Shown: positions 41,194 through 51,385 of the stretch, piece after piece
Layout of the letters: every line of letters starts with the position of its first letter
Numbering within the stretch: position 1 is the first letter of the stretch
NCBI GenBank assembly: GCA_021323675.1
Contig: JAJPKP010000086.1
Span: 62,001-126,000 of the forward strand
Length of the DNA stretch: 64,000 bases
Origin: Pseudomonadota bacterium
Lineage (GTDB): Bacteria > Desulfobacterota > Binatia > Binatales > Binataceae
Direction of reading: 5' to 3'
Translations under genes and position numbers: made by a program
Notes under the pieces: generated by a model
Databases searched by the model: none
What the model saw: only the letters and a program-made list of their open reading frames with translations
What the model was told of the DNA's origin: nothing

Positions 41194-41583
41194 ATGAAGT
41201 CCGATGAGAGACCTCTCATCCTCTGTGTCGAGGACGATGGAGACACCCAGTGGCTGATTCAGACGTTTCTTCGGGATCGTTTCAGGGTGCTGCCTGTCTC
41301 CAATGGCGTCAGGATGCGCGAGGAACTTGATTCCTGTGGAGACGCAATCGCCGCAATATTGATGGACCTCTCGCTCGAAGGTCTCGAAGACGGAATCGTG
41401 CTGACTCGCTTCCTGCGAAACTCGAAGAAATGGAAGACTCTCCCAGTGATCGCAATCACCGGGAACACCTACGACATCGATCCCGCGTCGGCTGCCCGGG
41501 CCGGATGCGCCGCATACGTGGCGAAGCCGTTCTCTCGCGAAGACCTGCTGCGGGTAATCGAGAAGTTTCGGATTCGTCACTGA
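41194..41583 (+). CDS. single-domain response regulator
   Basis: LILCVEDDGDTQWLIQTFL, ILMDLSLEGLEDG, AYVAKPFSREDL; ATG 41194 with GGAGGAG RBS. Confidence 0.88.
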   Translation: MKSDERPLILCVEDDGDTQWLIQTFLRDRFRVLPVSNGVRMREELDSCGDAIAAILMDLSLEGLEDGIVLTRFLRNSKKWKTLPVIAITGNTYDIDPASAARAGCAAYVAKPFSREDLLRVIEKFRIRH

Positions 41584-41648
41584 CCGCGGGATGACGGCAA
41601 GGGTCCACGATCCTTCTTCATCGCGTCCAAAAGGCGCCAGCGGACGGA

Positions 41649-44123
41649 TTGATGCGAAAAGCTGAGACGGACACGTTCGTTCCAGAGCCGACAAAGCATG
41701 CTGGACTCAAAGCCGAGCAACAGGCCGCAATCGCGGATCTGAGCCGACAGGCTCTGGAAACCTCCGACCTGCAGAAACTCGCCGAACAAGCCATGAAGAT
41801 GGCCGCCGAGGCGCTCGCGGTTGAATATGCCGCGCTGCATGGGGTAGCGGCCGACGGAAAACCGAGTCAAAGCGTCATTCTGGCCCACGGGCCCGATCCC
41901 GCCGAAGCCATCGAGATCGCGCGTCAGACCGTGGCGCAGGCCCGGGCCGTCTTGGCGAGCAACGAGAGCGTGCTGGTGGAAGACTATTCGGCGCAAGCGA
42001 GGTTCGACGCTCCGATGCGCGGCCGCAAACGCGCTCCGCGCGCGAGCGCCTCGGTGCTTATCGGCGAAGCAGGAGAGCAGTTCGGGGTCTTTTCCGTATA
42101 CTCAGTCGAGCCGCGAGCTTTCGCCGCTGGCGACATCGATTTTCTCAGGCTGGTCGCGACGATCATCGCTCAGGTCTCGCAGCGTCTGCGCGCTGAGGGC
42201 GAGATTGTGCGCACTCGCGAATACTATCGCTCGCTGCTGGAGAACTCTTCTGACATCATCCACATCCTCGACGCCCGCGGTATCAGGCTCTTCGAAAGCG
42301 GCGCAACCGATCGCATCCTCGGGATCGATCCGGGCCGCGCAATAGGCCGCGGCGTCCTCGACGCGATTCATCCCGACGACGCGGCTTTGGTGCGCGCCTC
42401 GCTGGATCGCGGACTCGCCAGTCCCGATCGGCCCATCCGTTTCGAGGCGCGATGGCGTCACGCGGACGGTTCGTACCTGGTGTGTGAAACCATCGCCAGG
42501 AGCAAGCTCGATTCCGCCTGCCAGCCCTTCATCGTCGCCAACACGCGCGATATCAGCGAGCGCAAGCGCGCCGAGGAAGAACGAGCCCTGCTCGCATCGA
42601 TCGTCGAATCGTCATATGACGCGGTTTACAGCGTCGATTTGCAGGGGCGGGTAACCAGTTGGAATCCGGGCGCGGAAAAACTCTTCGGTTACGCGACCGG
42701 CGAAATAATCGGAACCGACTTCGGCGTGGCCGTCCCGCCCCGGCATGCCGGCCAGGCCCGCGAGGCACTGGCTCAGGCGGCGCTGGGACAAGGCCGGCAT
42801 TTCGAGACCGAGCGCATACGCAAGGACGGCTCGATCGCCGAGGTCGCGATCACTATCTTTCCCATTCGCGACTCGAGTGGTGCCGTGGTGCGCGCCGGCG
42901 TCATCTCGCGCGACGTGACCGAGCGCAACCGCGTGCTTCGCGACCTCGCCCGGGCCCGCGACGAAGCGCTGGAATCGGCGCGGCTCAAGTCGGCGTTCCT
43001 GTCGAACATGAGCCACGAGATCCGCACTCCGCTTAACGTGATAATCGGATTCAGTGAGGTAATTGCCGCGCATCTGGCAGGCCTGGGCGACACCAGCCAC
43101 AACGAAGAAATCGAGGCCATCCGGCGCAACAGCCGCCGCCTTATCGACACCATCCAGGGAATCCTCGACTTCTCCAAGATCGAAGTCGGCGCCTTCAACA
43201 TCAATCCGAAACCGATTCGGCTTCCACGGCTGATCGGCAGCCAGGTTCGCGATCTGAGCATCCTCGCTTCGCGCAAGGGACTGCATCTCACCTGCCGGAT
43301 CGAGGAACCGGTCGCGGTCTGGTTCGACGAATACTGTCTGAGCAACGCCCTCACAAATCTGATCCAGAATGCGATCAAATTCACGGACACTGGCGAGGTC
43401 GAGGTTCGTCTCGGTCGCGGCGCCGAAGGACGTGCGCGAATCGAGATCCGCGACACCGGCATCGGGATTCGCCCCGACTTTCTCGGCAAACTCTTCGAAC
43501 CCTTCACCCAGGCAAGCTCCGGATACAGCAGGCGCTTCGAAGGTTCCGGCCTTGGCCTGGCCTTGACCAGAAAGTATCTGGAGATGAACGGCGCCCGCCT
43601 GGAAGTGGCCAGCGAGGCGGGCAAAGGCTCGGTTTTCTCCATCGCCTTCTCAGCCGACTGCGAAATCGAAGCCGAAGACGACGACCAGGCCGATTCCGTC
43701 AGGGCGATTCGGCCCGGCTTCCGAAAGCGCGCCGCCCGGTTAGCGCGCGTGATTCTCGTCGAAGACGACCCCGACACCGTCAAATACATGACGGGGATGC
43801 TGTCGAGGCACTACCGCGTAACTGCCGCCGCATCAGGCGAAGAGTTGCGCGCTCAACTCGAATCCGGCGCCGGCGCCGATATGATCCTGATGGATCTCGC
43901 GCTTAAAGACGGCGAAGACGGACTGACGGTAACTCGCGGCATCCGGGAGGATCCGCGATGGAAACGCATCCCAATTGTCGCGGTGACCGCGTATGCGCGC
44001 GAAGAGGACCGCGAGGCCGCCGTCGCGGCGGGATGCGATGACTACTTGTCAAAGCCTGTCTCCGAGGCGACCCTGGTCGGGAAGATCGATTCGCTGCTCG
44101 CTGGAGTTCCTAATCGCGTCTGA
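41649..44123 (+). CDS. hybrid sensor histidine kinase: GAF - PAS - PAS - HisKA - HATPase - REC
   Basis: GAF-like N-terminus, two PAS domains, SHEIRTPLNVIIGFSEV, GSGLGLALTRKYLE, VILVEDDPDTVKYM receiver. Confidence 0.94.
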   Translation: MMRKAETDTFVPEPTKHAGLKAEQQAAIADLSRQALETSDLQKLAEQAMKMAAEALAVEYAALHGVAADGKPSQSVILAHGPDPAEAIEIARQTVAQARAVLASNESVLVEDYSAQARFDAPMRGRKRAPRASASVLIGEAGEQFGVFSVYSVEPRAFAAGDIDFLRLVATIIAQVSQRLRAEGEIVRTREYYRSLLENSSDIIHILDARGIRLFESGATDRILGIDPGRAIGRGVLDAIHPDDAALVRASLDRGLASPDRPIRFEARWRHADGSYLVCETIARSKLDSACQPFIVANTRDISERKRAEEERALLASIVESSYDAVYSVDLQGRVTSWNPGAEKLFGYATGEIIGTDFGVAVPPRHAGQAREALAQAALGQGRHFETERIRKDGSIAEVAITIFPIRDSSGAVVRAGVISRDVTERNRVLRDLARARDEALESARLKSAFLSNMSHEIRTPLNVIIGFSEVIAAHLAGLGDTSHNEEIEAIRRNSRRLIDTIQGILDFSKIEVGAFNINPKPIRLPRLIGSQVRDLSILASRKGLHLTCRIEEPVAVWFDEYCLSNALTNLIQNAIKFTDTGEVEVRLGRGAEGRARIEIRDTGIGIRPDFLGKLFEPFTQASSGYSRRFEGSGLGLALTRKYLEMNGARLEVASEAGKGSVFSIAFSADCEIEAEDDDQADSVRAIRPGFRKRAARLARVILVEDDPDTVKYMTGMLSRHYRVTAAASGEELRAQLESGAGADMILMDLALKDGEDGLTVTRGIREDPRWKRIPIVAVTAYAREEDREAAVAAGCDDYLSKPVSEATLVGKIDSLLAGVPNRV

Positions 44124-44317
44124 CCCGGCGCGCACTCCGCGGCGCCGCGCGCCCGTTGCGGAAGCGGCGCGAAGCTCAAGGCTCGCCGGACGGACGTTCA
44201 CGGCGGGCTTCCGCCGCGACGCCACGAATCGGCTATAGTTGGACATCGTGACACGATGCCGCGTGCATCTCTGCCAGAACTCAGAGCGAATTCGATGACC
44301 AGGGAGATTGATCCTCG

Positions 44318-45226
44318 ATGAGGTGGCCGGTCTTCACCCGTCTGGCGCGCAAGCAGGCCCTCGGCGACGAAGAGGACTTTCTGCTCGTTACGTGGGACTC
44401 GTGCCGCTTCGATGCCTACATGCAGGCGCGCACTCCGCGGCTGGACGAAGTGGGAAAGCCGAAGAAGGGCTGGGCGATGGGGACGTACACGCTGCCGGCG
44501 CACGTGGCGATGTTCTACGGATTTCTGCCGCATGTGTTCGAGTCACAGGCGTTTTACAATCGCCACGTGCAACAGCTCTGGCGCATCAGCCATCGAAATC
44601 TGCGCACGAGGCCGCTCGTCACATTCCCGCCCGGCGCAAGCATCGTGTCGGGATTTCGCAAGCGCGGCTATTTCACGATGGGAATTGCGGCGATGGACTG
44701 GTTTCGCGACACGGCGGCGCTGCGCGAAGGATTCGAGTATTTTCGCGTCACCGGAATCGACGCAGAAGCGCAAAATCAATTGTTTGGCAGAAGCCTCGCG
44801 GCCAATCGCTCGCGGCCGGTTTTCGCGTTCGTCAATTATGGCGAAACTCACAGCCCCTTCCGGTACCGGGGGATGAAGGAGCGCAATCCCGCGGTGGAGT
44901 CGCGCTACAGCCTGCCGCGCATCCTCAATCAACACGGCACATGGAAAGAGAGCTGGACCTTTGACCGGGAGGCGTTCTCCAGCCAGGTGGCATGCGCGGA
45001 ATTTCTCGATGCGCGTACGGGAGAGCTGCTCGACTTGTTCAGGCGCCGCGGCCGTCCCACAACGGTGGTCGTATGCTCCGATCACGGCGAATGTTTCGGA
45101 GAAAACGGCCTGTACGGCCACGGCTTCTATCACGAAAAGGTGATGGAGGTTCCGATACTCATCTTCCGCCTCAACGCTCCGTCCCACCCCGAACCGGCTC
45201 TAGAGCCGCCGGATGGCGAAGAATAA
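44318..45226 (+). CDS. alkaline-phosphatase/sulfatase superfamily hydrolase (Thr in place of sulfatase Cys)
   Basis: LLVTWDSCRFDAYMQA, TYTLPAHVAMFYGF, VVCSDHGECFGENGLYGHGFYHEKVMEVP. Confidence 0.82.
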   Translation: MRWPVFTRLARKQALGDEEDFLLVTWDSCRFDAYMQARTPRLDEVGKPKKGWAMGTYTLPAHVAMFYGFLPHVFESQAFYNRHVQQLWRISHRNLRTRPLVTFPPGASIVSGFRKRGYFTMGIAAMDWFRDTAALREGFEYFRVTGIDAEAQNQLFGRSLAANRSRPVFAFVNYGETHSPFRYRGMKERNPAVESRYSLPRILNQHGTWKESWTFDREAFSSQVACAEFLDARTGELLDLFRRRGRPTTVVVCSDHGECFGENGLYGHGFYHEKVMEVPILIFRLNAPSHPEPALEPPDGEE

Positions 45227-45301
45227 TCATCCGGGGCCGTAGCGGCGAGCGAGACCAGGCGAGCGGCTGCGCGAAGAACAACTTCGCTCGACCGCGTTGG
45301 C

Positions 45302-47632
45302 CTAGATGCTGCCGGCGTCCGCTGCCGGCTCCGCTGTGGGACGCGAAAGAATGACCACCGCGAGAACGATGAGCATGCATATCGTCTGCGTGTGCCATCC
45401 GAGCAGGACAAGATAGCGGGCGCGTCCCAGGATCTCGCGAGTGAACAGCAGGGCGAACAGCGCGTACACCGCCATCGCCGCCGCAACGCCCTTGCTGGAG
45501 GATCCCGTTCGCATCCAGTCCGCGACGATCAGATAGACCGCCGGTATCATGAACACCATGTGTTGCGTCCAGGTCACGGGTGACAGGAGCAGGACCAGGA
45601 CCAGCACCGCGCCGCACTCGAGCAGCCACGCGGGATCGCCGAGGCCGCGATATGGCCTTCTGCTCCACCATCCGAACATCGCCAGCACAAGCATCGCGAC
45701 TATCGTGGCTGCCTGTTCGGTGCGCCGATATGACGCCGTCGATGCCTCAACTTTCGGGCCGCCGTTCGCCCAGGCGACGATCGCCGCTCGAAGGGACTGG
45801 TTCTGAAGGGCATGCTCGGTGCCGGAGGCGGCGGCCGCGGATCCTCCCAACGCCTGTCCCATCGCGACTCTCGTCCATTGAATCTGATACTGCGCCCATC
45901 GCGACGCTCCCAGATGCGCGATCGGCAGGGCGATCCAGAACAGCGTCGCGACGATGCACAAAGCGGCCAGCTTCCAGCGCCGCTTCCATAGCATCAGGAC
46001 CACCAACAGTCCCGGTGTCAGCTTGACCGCGATCGGAAGGCTGATGCACAGCGCCGCGAGCGTATCGCGCCCCTTCCGAACGAGGAATACTCCGGCGACA
46101 ATCAAGGCCAGCAGGATCAGATGAAACCCGGCGTCATCGAGGTCGCGAATAACGTAATGAGAGGTGAGGATGACGGCGGCGGCTCCGATAGCCAGCCCCT
46201 TGCCCGCGAGTTGGCCGCTCTGCGCCGCGACCATCCTGAACAGCAGGACTATCGTCGCCGCCAGGCAGCCAACCGCGATCGCGTACCGAAGGATGAATGC
46301 GGGCCCCGCCGGCAACATCGCCAGCGGCGCAAACAGCATCGCCGCGATCGGCATGTACGGGTATTCGAGTCCTCCGCGATAGATGTTCTCTCCGGTCAGG
46401 AACCTGCGCCCGAACTCGCGGGCCACGTCGAAGTCTCCCGGATGCAACATTCGGCGCATGTATATGACGATCAGTTGAACTACGATCGCGATCGCGAAAC
46501 CGGCGATGTACAAGGGAGTCCAGGGGTCGCGCGCGGAGCGGGCAGCGCCGGAACCTTGAATTTCGCCGTCTTGCGAAGTGCTGCCGCCATGAGCAAACGA
46601 GCCCGGCGCATATCCGAGGCAGTAGGCAACCACTCCAGCCCCGAGACCAATCAGTGAGTAAATGTAGTAGAGCTGCTGGAGGAGAAAGCCGCCGATCGCG
46701 AGCCCGATTCCTCCTCTTCTGAAGAACAGGCCGAACAATTCCCGGTTCAGCCAGGCCGCCGCCACCAGCAGAATCAGCGCGGCGGGAACTCCCGCCTTCC
46801 AGCCGAGAAGGATGGCGGCGAGCGCGGCTATCTCCGCCAGGGCAACCATCGCCGCCGCTCGCTGCGGCCACGAGAAGTTGAGGCCCGCCGGCAACGCGCC
46901 GTTTTCCAGGCCCAGGATGGTCCATGGGATCGCGCGCCGCGCGATGTCGGTTCGCACCAGGCTCGCCATCGTCCATCGCTTCAGATGCGTCACCTGAAGG
47001 CGCGGATCGAGCCGGATCGACCCGCCGGATCGCACCAGCCTCGCGCCGAGCTCAACATCTTCGATCGACGGCAGCTTGAAGCGGCGCTCGTCGAAACCGC
47101 CGACCTCGAAAAACCGATCGCGCCGAATAAAGCCGCAGGCCCCCCAGAACGTGGTCGCCGGCCCGGCCGACTGGTTGTGAAAATGATGATGCGCGAGGTT
47201 TTTGAACTGGCTGACGATCGATCCCGCTGCAGGCTCATCGTCATACGAACCGATTACACCGTCCGCGCCGGCATCGGACAATGCCCGCAGCCCTTCCTCG
47301 AACAATCCGGGACGAGCCACCACGTCCGCATCGAGGAACAACACGATCGGAGCTTTTGCCGCCCGCGCGCCGGCATTCCGCGCCGCGGCGACCCCGCGAT
47401 GTTCGGGGAACCTAATCAGGCGCACCGGGTAGCCGGCGGCGATTTCGGCCGTGGTGTCCGTCGAGCAATCATCGACCACGATCACCTCGATATCGCCCGC
47501 GGCCTGCGCGCAGGCCGCATCCAGGCAAGCGGAGAGCGTCGCCGATGCGTTGCGCGCGGCTATCACTGCGCTCAGGCGCGGGCCGGAAGGGCTCATCGAA
47601 TTTACCGTAAGCCGGCAAGTAGCGCTCGGCAA
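45302..47632 (-). CDS. GT2 glycosyltransferase fused to a GT87/DUF2029-like membrane glycosyltransferase
   Basis: LSAVIAARNASATLSACLDA...EVIVVDDCSTDTT...LFLDADVVARPG; C-terminal multi-TM DUF2029-like region (FARRFLTGENIYRGGLEYPYMPIAAMLFAPLA). Confidence 0.85.
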   Translation of the reverse strand: MPSATCRLTVNSMSPSGPRLSAVIAARNASATLSACLDAACAQAAGDIEVIVVDDCSTDTTAEIAAGYPVRLIRFPEHRGVAAARNAGARAAKAPIVLFLDADVVARPGLFEEGLRALSDAGADGVIGSYDDEPAAGSIVSQFKNLAHHHFHNQSAGPATTFWGACGFIRRDRFFEVGGFDERRFKLPSIEDVELGARLVRSGGSIRLDPRLQVTHLKRWTMASLVRTDIARRAIPWTILGLENGALPAGLNFSWPQRAAAMVALAEIAALAAILLGWKAGVPAALILLVAAAWLNRELFGLFFRRGGIGLAIGGFLLQQLYYIYSLIGLGAGVVAYCLGYAPGSFAHGGSTSQDGEIQGSGAARSARDPWTPLYIAGFAIAIVVQLIVIYMRRMLHPGDFDVAREFGRRFLTGENIYRGGLEYPYMPIAAMLFAPLAMLPAGPAFILRYAIAVGCLAATIVLLFRMVAAQSGQLAGKGLAIGAAAVILTSHYVIRDLDDAGFHLILLALIVAGVFLVRKGRDTLAALCISLPIAVKLTPGLLVVLMLWKRRWKLAALCIVATLFWIALPIAHLGASRWAQYQIQWTRVAMGQALGGSAAAASGTEHALQNQSLRAAIVAWANGGPKVEASTASYRRTEQAATIVAMLVLAMFGWWSRRPYRGLGDPAWLLECGAVLVLVLLLSPVTWTQHMVFMIPAVYLIVADWMRTGSSSKGVAAAMAVYALFALLFTREILGRARYLVLLGWHTQTICMLIVLAVVILSRPTAEPAADAGSI

Positions 47633-47710
47633 GGATCGCGACTTGTTCGGAGACGGAAAATTCGCCGATCGGGCTTGGCGCGCCGGAATCGATTCACCAT
47701 ACTTCCAACG

Positions 47711-48949
47711 ATGGCGAGATGGCTCGGGTTGAGGCTGCTGCGCGATCTGCGACTTTTGGTTATCTTGGTTGCCTTGGTTCCCCAGGGATTTGCCGTCACC
47801 ATTAACGCGGTAGCGGCACCTTGGATTATGCAGAGCTTTGGCCTCAATCCGCAGGGCTTGGCGCGCCTGTTTGCCGCCGTCTCATTTTCCGCAATTGGCG
47901 CATTCGTGCTGACCCGGATGTTCGATTCGTTCGGGCGCGGCCGGGTTCTTCGGCTGTGCGTATTGGCCGCGGCTGCCAGCGCAATCGGCGCCGCGTGCTC
48001 TCCCACCCTTGCGCCGTTTGTCATCTTCGATGTCGCGCTTGGCGCCTGCGCCTCCGCCATCATCGCCGGTACACCGGTAATCATCGCCGAGGTGCTCAGT
48101 CCCGATGAGCGAGCGACCGGCCAGGGACTGGGCGGAATAGCGCTGGGAGCGGGAGCCGGACTCTGCATCATCCTGATGCCCGCGCTGCATCATCTGAACT
48201 GGTCCTGGCGATGGCTGCTGTGGGCGGCGGGCGCGCCGATTCTGGCGGGACCGTGGCTGCTGAGCTCCCGGTGGGATTCTCAATTCTGGCATCCGGAGCA
48301 CTCGCGCGAATCGCTGCTGGCTTTGGGCGGGTTGTTCAACGGCGCGCATCGGCGCCGTATCGCGGTCCTGATGGCTTCAAGCGTATGCAGCACCGCGGCC
48401 ATCAGCGCATCGAGAACCTGGGGATACTTTCATTCGGTAAAGGAAGCCGGACTGACTCCCTTCGTGGCGAGCGCGATATTTCTATTCGCGGGGGCTGTCG
48501 CGATGGCCGGGTTTCCGCTGGGCGCGCTATGCTCGGATCGCGCGGGGCGGGTTCCCACCGTTGCGGCATCCGCGGCGGTCATCGCGGCGATGGCTATGGT
48601 CTCGTTCTGGGGACCGCCCGCAAGCTTCCGCTACCCCGCTCTATGGCTGGGCGCGGGGTTCGCTGTGCTGAGCGTCGCCGTGAATGTCGCGACAGTGGGA
48701 GGTACTGCGGCGGCGACGGAGCTGTTTCCGGCGCCGATGCGGGCCACCGCGGTGGGATGGATCGCGCTGGCCGGAGCGGGAGGAACGGTGGCGGGGCAGG
48801 CATTGATTGCGCTGCTGGCCGCCCACTTCAGGCAGGTATCGACCGTGGTTGGAATTACGGGATTGCTCGCCCTGGGAACCTCGGCGCTGTTCATGCTCTT
48901 CGTCGAGGAGTCCCGGGGACTCGTTCTGAAGATGGATCCGCAATGGTGA
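47711..48949 (+). CDS. MFS transporter
   Basis: 12-TM pattern, SFGRGRVLRLC and LCSDRAGRVPTV loops; ATG 47711 (upstream ORF extension is antisense to GT2). Confidence 0.85.
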   Translation: MARWLGLRLLRDLRLLVILVALVPQGFAVTINAVAAPWIMQSFGLNPQGLARLFAAVSFSAIGAFVLTRMFDSFGRGRVLRLCVLAAAASAIGAACSPTLAPFVIFDVALGACASAIIAGTPVIIAEVLSPDERATGQGLGGIALGAGAGLCIILMPALHHLNWSWRWLLWAAGAPILAGPWLLSSRWDSQFWHPEHSRESLLALGGLFNGAHRRRIAVLMASSVCSTAAISASRTWGYFHSVKEAGLTPFVASAIFLFAGAVAMAGFPLGALCSDRAGRVPTVAASAAVIAAMAMVSFWGPPASFRYPALWLGAGFAVLSVAVNVATVGGTAAATELFPAPMRATAVGWIALAGAGGTVAGQALIALLAAHFRQVSTVVGITGLLALGTSALFMLFVEESRGLVLKMDPQW

Positions 48950-49015
48950 ATGCCCAACTCCGATCGGCGATTTCCGGCTTCCGGACGACCTCTTCGCGCG
49001 CGCGGATCGGCGGCA

Positions 49016-50533
49016 ATGCGCTCTGAGGCGGCATTCACAACTCGTCCTGCCGGCGAAGTCGTCATCATCGGGGCCGGCCCGTGCGGCCTCACCGCGGCCT
49101 ATGAGCTGTGCAAGGCCGGCGTTCGGGTGCTCGTGCTCGAGCAGGATCCAAAGACGGTCGGCGGGCTTTCCCGCACCGTCGAGTACAAGGGATTTCGTTT
49201 CGACATCGGGGGTCATCGATTCTTCTCCAAGAACCCCCAAATCGAAGAGCTGTGGACGGAGATAGGCGGGGATCGGATGCTGCGGCGGGAAAGAAAGTCG
49301 CGAATCTTCTACCGCGGACTTTTGTTCAAGTATCCGCTCGAAATCATCGACTCGCTGAAGAACCTCGGCGCGATGGAATCGATCGCCTGCATCGGCAGCT
49401 ACCTCAGATCGAGGCTTGCTCCCGCGCGCGAGGTGAAAACCTTCGAGGATTGGGTGGTCCGAGCGTTTGGACGCCGGCTCTACGAAATTTTCTTCAAAAC
49501 CTACACGGAAAAGGTCTGGGGCATTCCCTGCAACACCATCAGCGCCGACTGGGCCGCTCAGCGTATCCGGGGCCTCTCGGTTTCAGCCTTGATTCGGGCA
49601 GCCCTGCGCTGGCCGGGAAAGGATCAACCGATCATCAAGACCTTGATCGGGAACTTTCGCTATCCGCCGCACGGACCAGGCGAGATATGGGAGATTCTCG
49701 CGGCCAGGATTCAATCAATGGGAGCCAGGAACCTGATGGGCGAGCGGGTCGTCACCCTCGAACGATCGAACAATCGCATCCGCGCGGTGATCACCGAAAA
49801 CCGCTCCGGAACCAGCCGCCATCCCGGCGACTTCTTTCTTTCGACGATGCCGATGCGGGATCTGATCCTGGCGATGGATCCGCCCGCTCCGCCGGAGATT
49901 GTCGAGGCTGCTTCCGGCCTGCGCTACCGGGACTTTATCACGGTCGCGCTGATTCTCGATCGCGCGGAGGTATTTCCGGATCAGTGGATTTACGTGCACG
50001 ACCCGGACGTCAAGGTCGGACGCATCCAGAACTTCAAGAACTGGAGTCCTGACATGGTCGCCGATCCGCGCTTCACGGTTCTTGGCCTCGAATACTTTTG
50101 TTTCGACTCGAGCACGATGTGGCATGAAAGCGACGAGAATCTGATCGCGATGGCGCGGGACGAACTGGTCCATCTCGGACTGGCCGATTACAAGTCGATC
50201 GTCGATGGGGCAGTCGTCCGCCAGCCCGCCGCCTACCCAATCTACGACAATCATTATCAGGACAGCGTCAGGACCATCCGGCGATTTCTGGAGTGCGAGG
50301 CAGTCAACCTGCAGCTCGCCGGAAGAAACGGAATGCACAAGTACAACAATCAGGACCACGCGATGCTGACGGGGATGATGGCCGCGCGGAACATCCTGGG
50401 AGGAAACTACGACCAGTGGCGCGTCAATTCCGACGCGCTTTATCTGGAGGAGGGAGAACCCGAGGAGACCGGCCTGCGCCTCACGCCGATCAGCGTGGCT
50501 CCGGACGAACTGGCGCCGCCAAAGGCGGGTTAA
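49016..50533 (+). CDS. NAD(P)/FAD-dependent oxidoreductase (amine-oxidase / UDP-GalP mutase-like)
   Basis: VVIIGAGPCGLTAAYELCKAGVRVLVLEQDPKTVGGLSRTVEYKGFRFDIGGHRFFSKNP; ATG 49016. Confidence 0.88.
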   Translation: MRSEAAFTTRPAGEVVIIGAGPCGLTAAYELCKAGVRVLVLEQDPKTVGGLSRTVEYKGFRFDIGGHRFFSKNPQIEELWTEIGGDRMLRRERKSRIFYRGLLFKYPLEIIDSLKNLGAMESIACIGSYLRSRLAPAREVKTFEDWVVRAFGRRLYEIFFKTYTEKVWGIPCNTISADWAAQRIRGLSVSALIRAALRWPGKDQPIIKTLIGNFRYPPHGPGEIWEILAARIQSMGARNLMGERVVTLERSNNRIRAVITENRSGTSRHPGDFFLSTMPMRDLILAMDPPAPPEIVEAASGLRYRDFITVALILDRAEVFPDQWIYVHDPDVKVGRIQNFKNWSPDMVADPRFTVLGLEYFCFDSSTMWHESDENLIAMARDELVHLGLADYKSIVDGAVVRQPAAYPIYDNHYQDSVRTIRRFLECEAVNLQLAGRNGMHKYNNQDHAMLTGMMAARNILGGNYDQWRVNSDALYLEEGEPEETGLRLTPISVAPDELAPPKAG

Positions 50534-50542
50534 ACGCGCGAA

Positions 50543-51385
50543 TCATCCGGGCGCCTGCGAATGGCAGGCGCGGATGAAATCTTCAACGCCTGCGCGCCAG
50601 TGCGGCAATTCGACGCGCGGCTCTCTGGATGTCGTCAGCGGGGAGAATGCGGGCCGCCGTGCCACGGCGGGAAAGTCGCGCAGCGAGACCCGTTCGACAC
50701 CCGCACGCACGCCGAGCGCGCTTAAGATCAATTCGACTATCTCCAGCCGCGACGCGGTTCCGCTTCCGGCCAGATGGCGAAGGCCATAGTCGCGGTCGCG
50801 GATTATCGCCGCGATCGCACGCGCCAGATGCGGAATATAGGTGGGCGATCCGAATTGGTCGTCAACAACCTTCAATCGCTCGCGCGAAATCGCGATGTCG
50901 CGCATCGTCGTCAGATAGTTTCTGCTCTTCTCGTCGTAAAGCCACGCGGTTCGAACGATGAAATGGCGAGGATTCGCCTCGGCAACCGCCAGCTCGCCTT
51001 CGAGTTTGCTTTTTCCGTACACCGAGAGAGGATTGGGCTGGTCGCGCTCCTCGTACGGCCGCCGGCTGGTCCCATCAAATACGTAGTCGGACGAAAAGTG
51101 GACGATTGCAATTTCCGCGCGCGCGGCGGCGCGCGCGAGGATTCCCGGACCAATCGCGTTTACGCGGTATGCCTGCTCCGCGCGGTCCTCGGCCGCATCG
51201 ACGTCGTTGAATGCGCCGGCATTGATTAGCAGGTCGGGAGCGTGGCGTTGAATCGCCCGCTCCACTGCGTCGGCGTCGGTGATGTCGAGATCGCGATGCG
51301 CCAGAGTCGAAAGCCGATGCTCGGAAAGGGCTCCGGCCAGGGCGCGCGCAAGGCGCCCTTCGCCGCCTGTGATGAGTATCTTCAT
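50543..51385 (-). CDS. rfbD: dTDP-4-dehydrorhamnose reductase
   Basis: ILITGGEGRLARALAGAL, NAGAFNDVDAAED, VHFSSDYVFDGTSRRPYEE, SVYGKSKLEGE. Confidence 0.94.
   Translation of the reverse strand: MKILITGGEGRLARALAGALSEHRLSTLAHRDLDITDADAVERAIQRHAPDLLINAGAFNDVDAAEDRAEQAYRVNAIGPGILARAAARAEIAIVHFSSDYVFDGTSRRPYEERDQPNPLSVYGKSKLEGELAVAEANPRHFIVRTAWLYDEKSRNYLTTMRDIAISRERLKVVDDQFGSPTYIPHLARAIAAIIRDRDYGLRHLAGSGTASRLEIVELILSALGVRAGVERVSLRDFPAVARRPAFSPLTTSREPRVELPHWRAGVEDFIRACHSQAPG

Noticed and set aside
40855-41694. 279-aa minus-strand ORF spanning the regulatory region and response regulator
   Set aside because: No domain resemblance; covers a real response regulator on the other strand and the candidate promoters.
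46985-47710. N-terminal 242-aa extension of the MFS ORF
   Set aside because: Antisense to the GT2 domain; true start is ATG 47711 just before the first TM segment.
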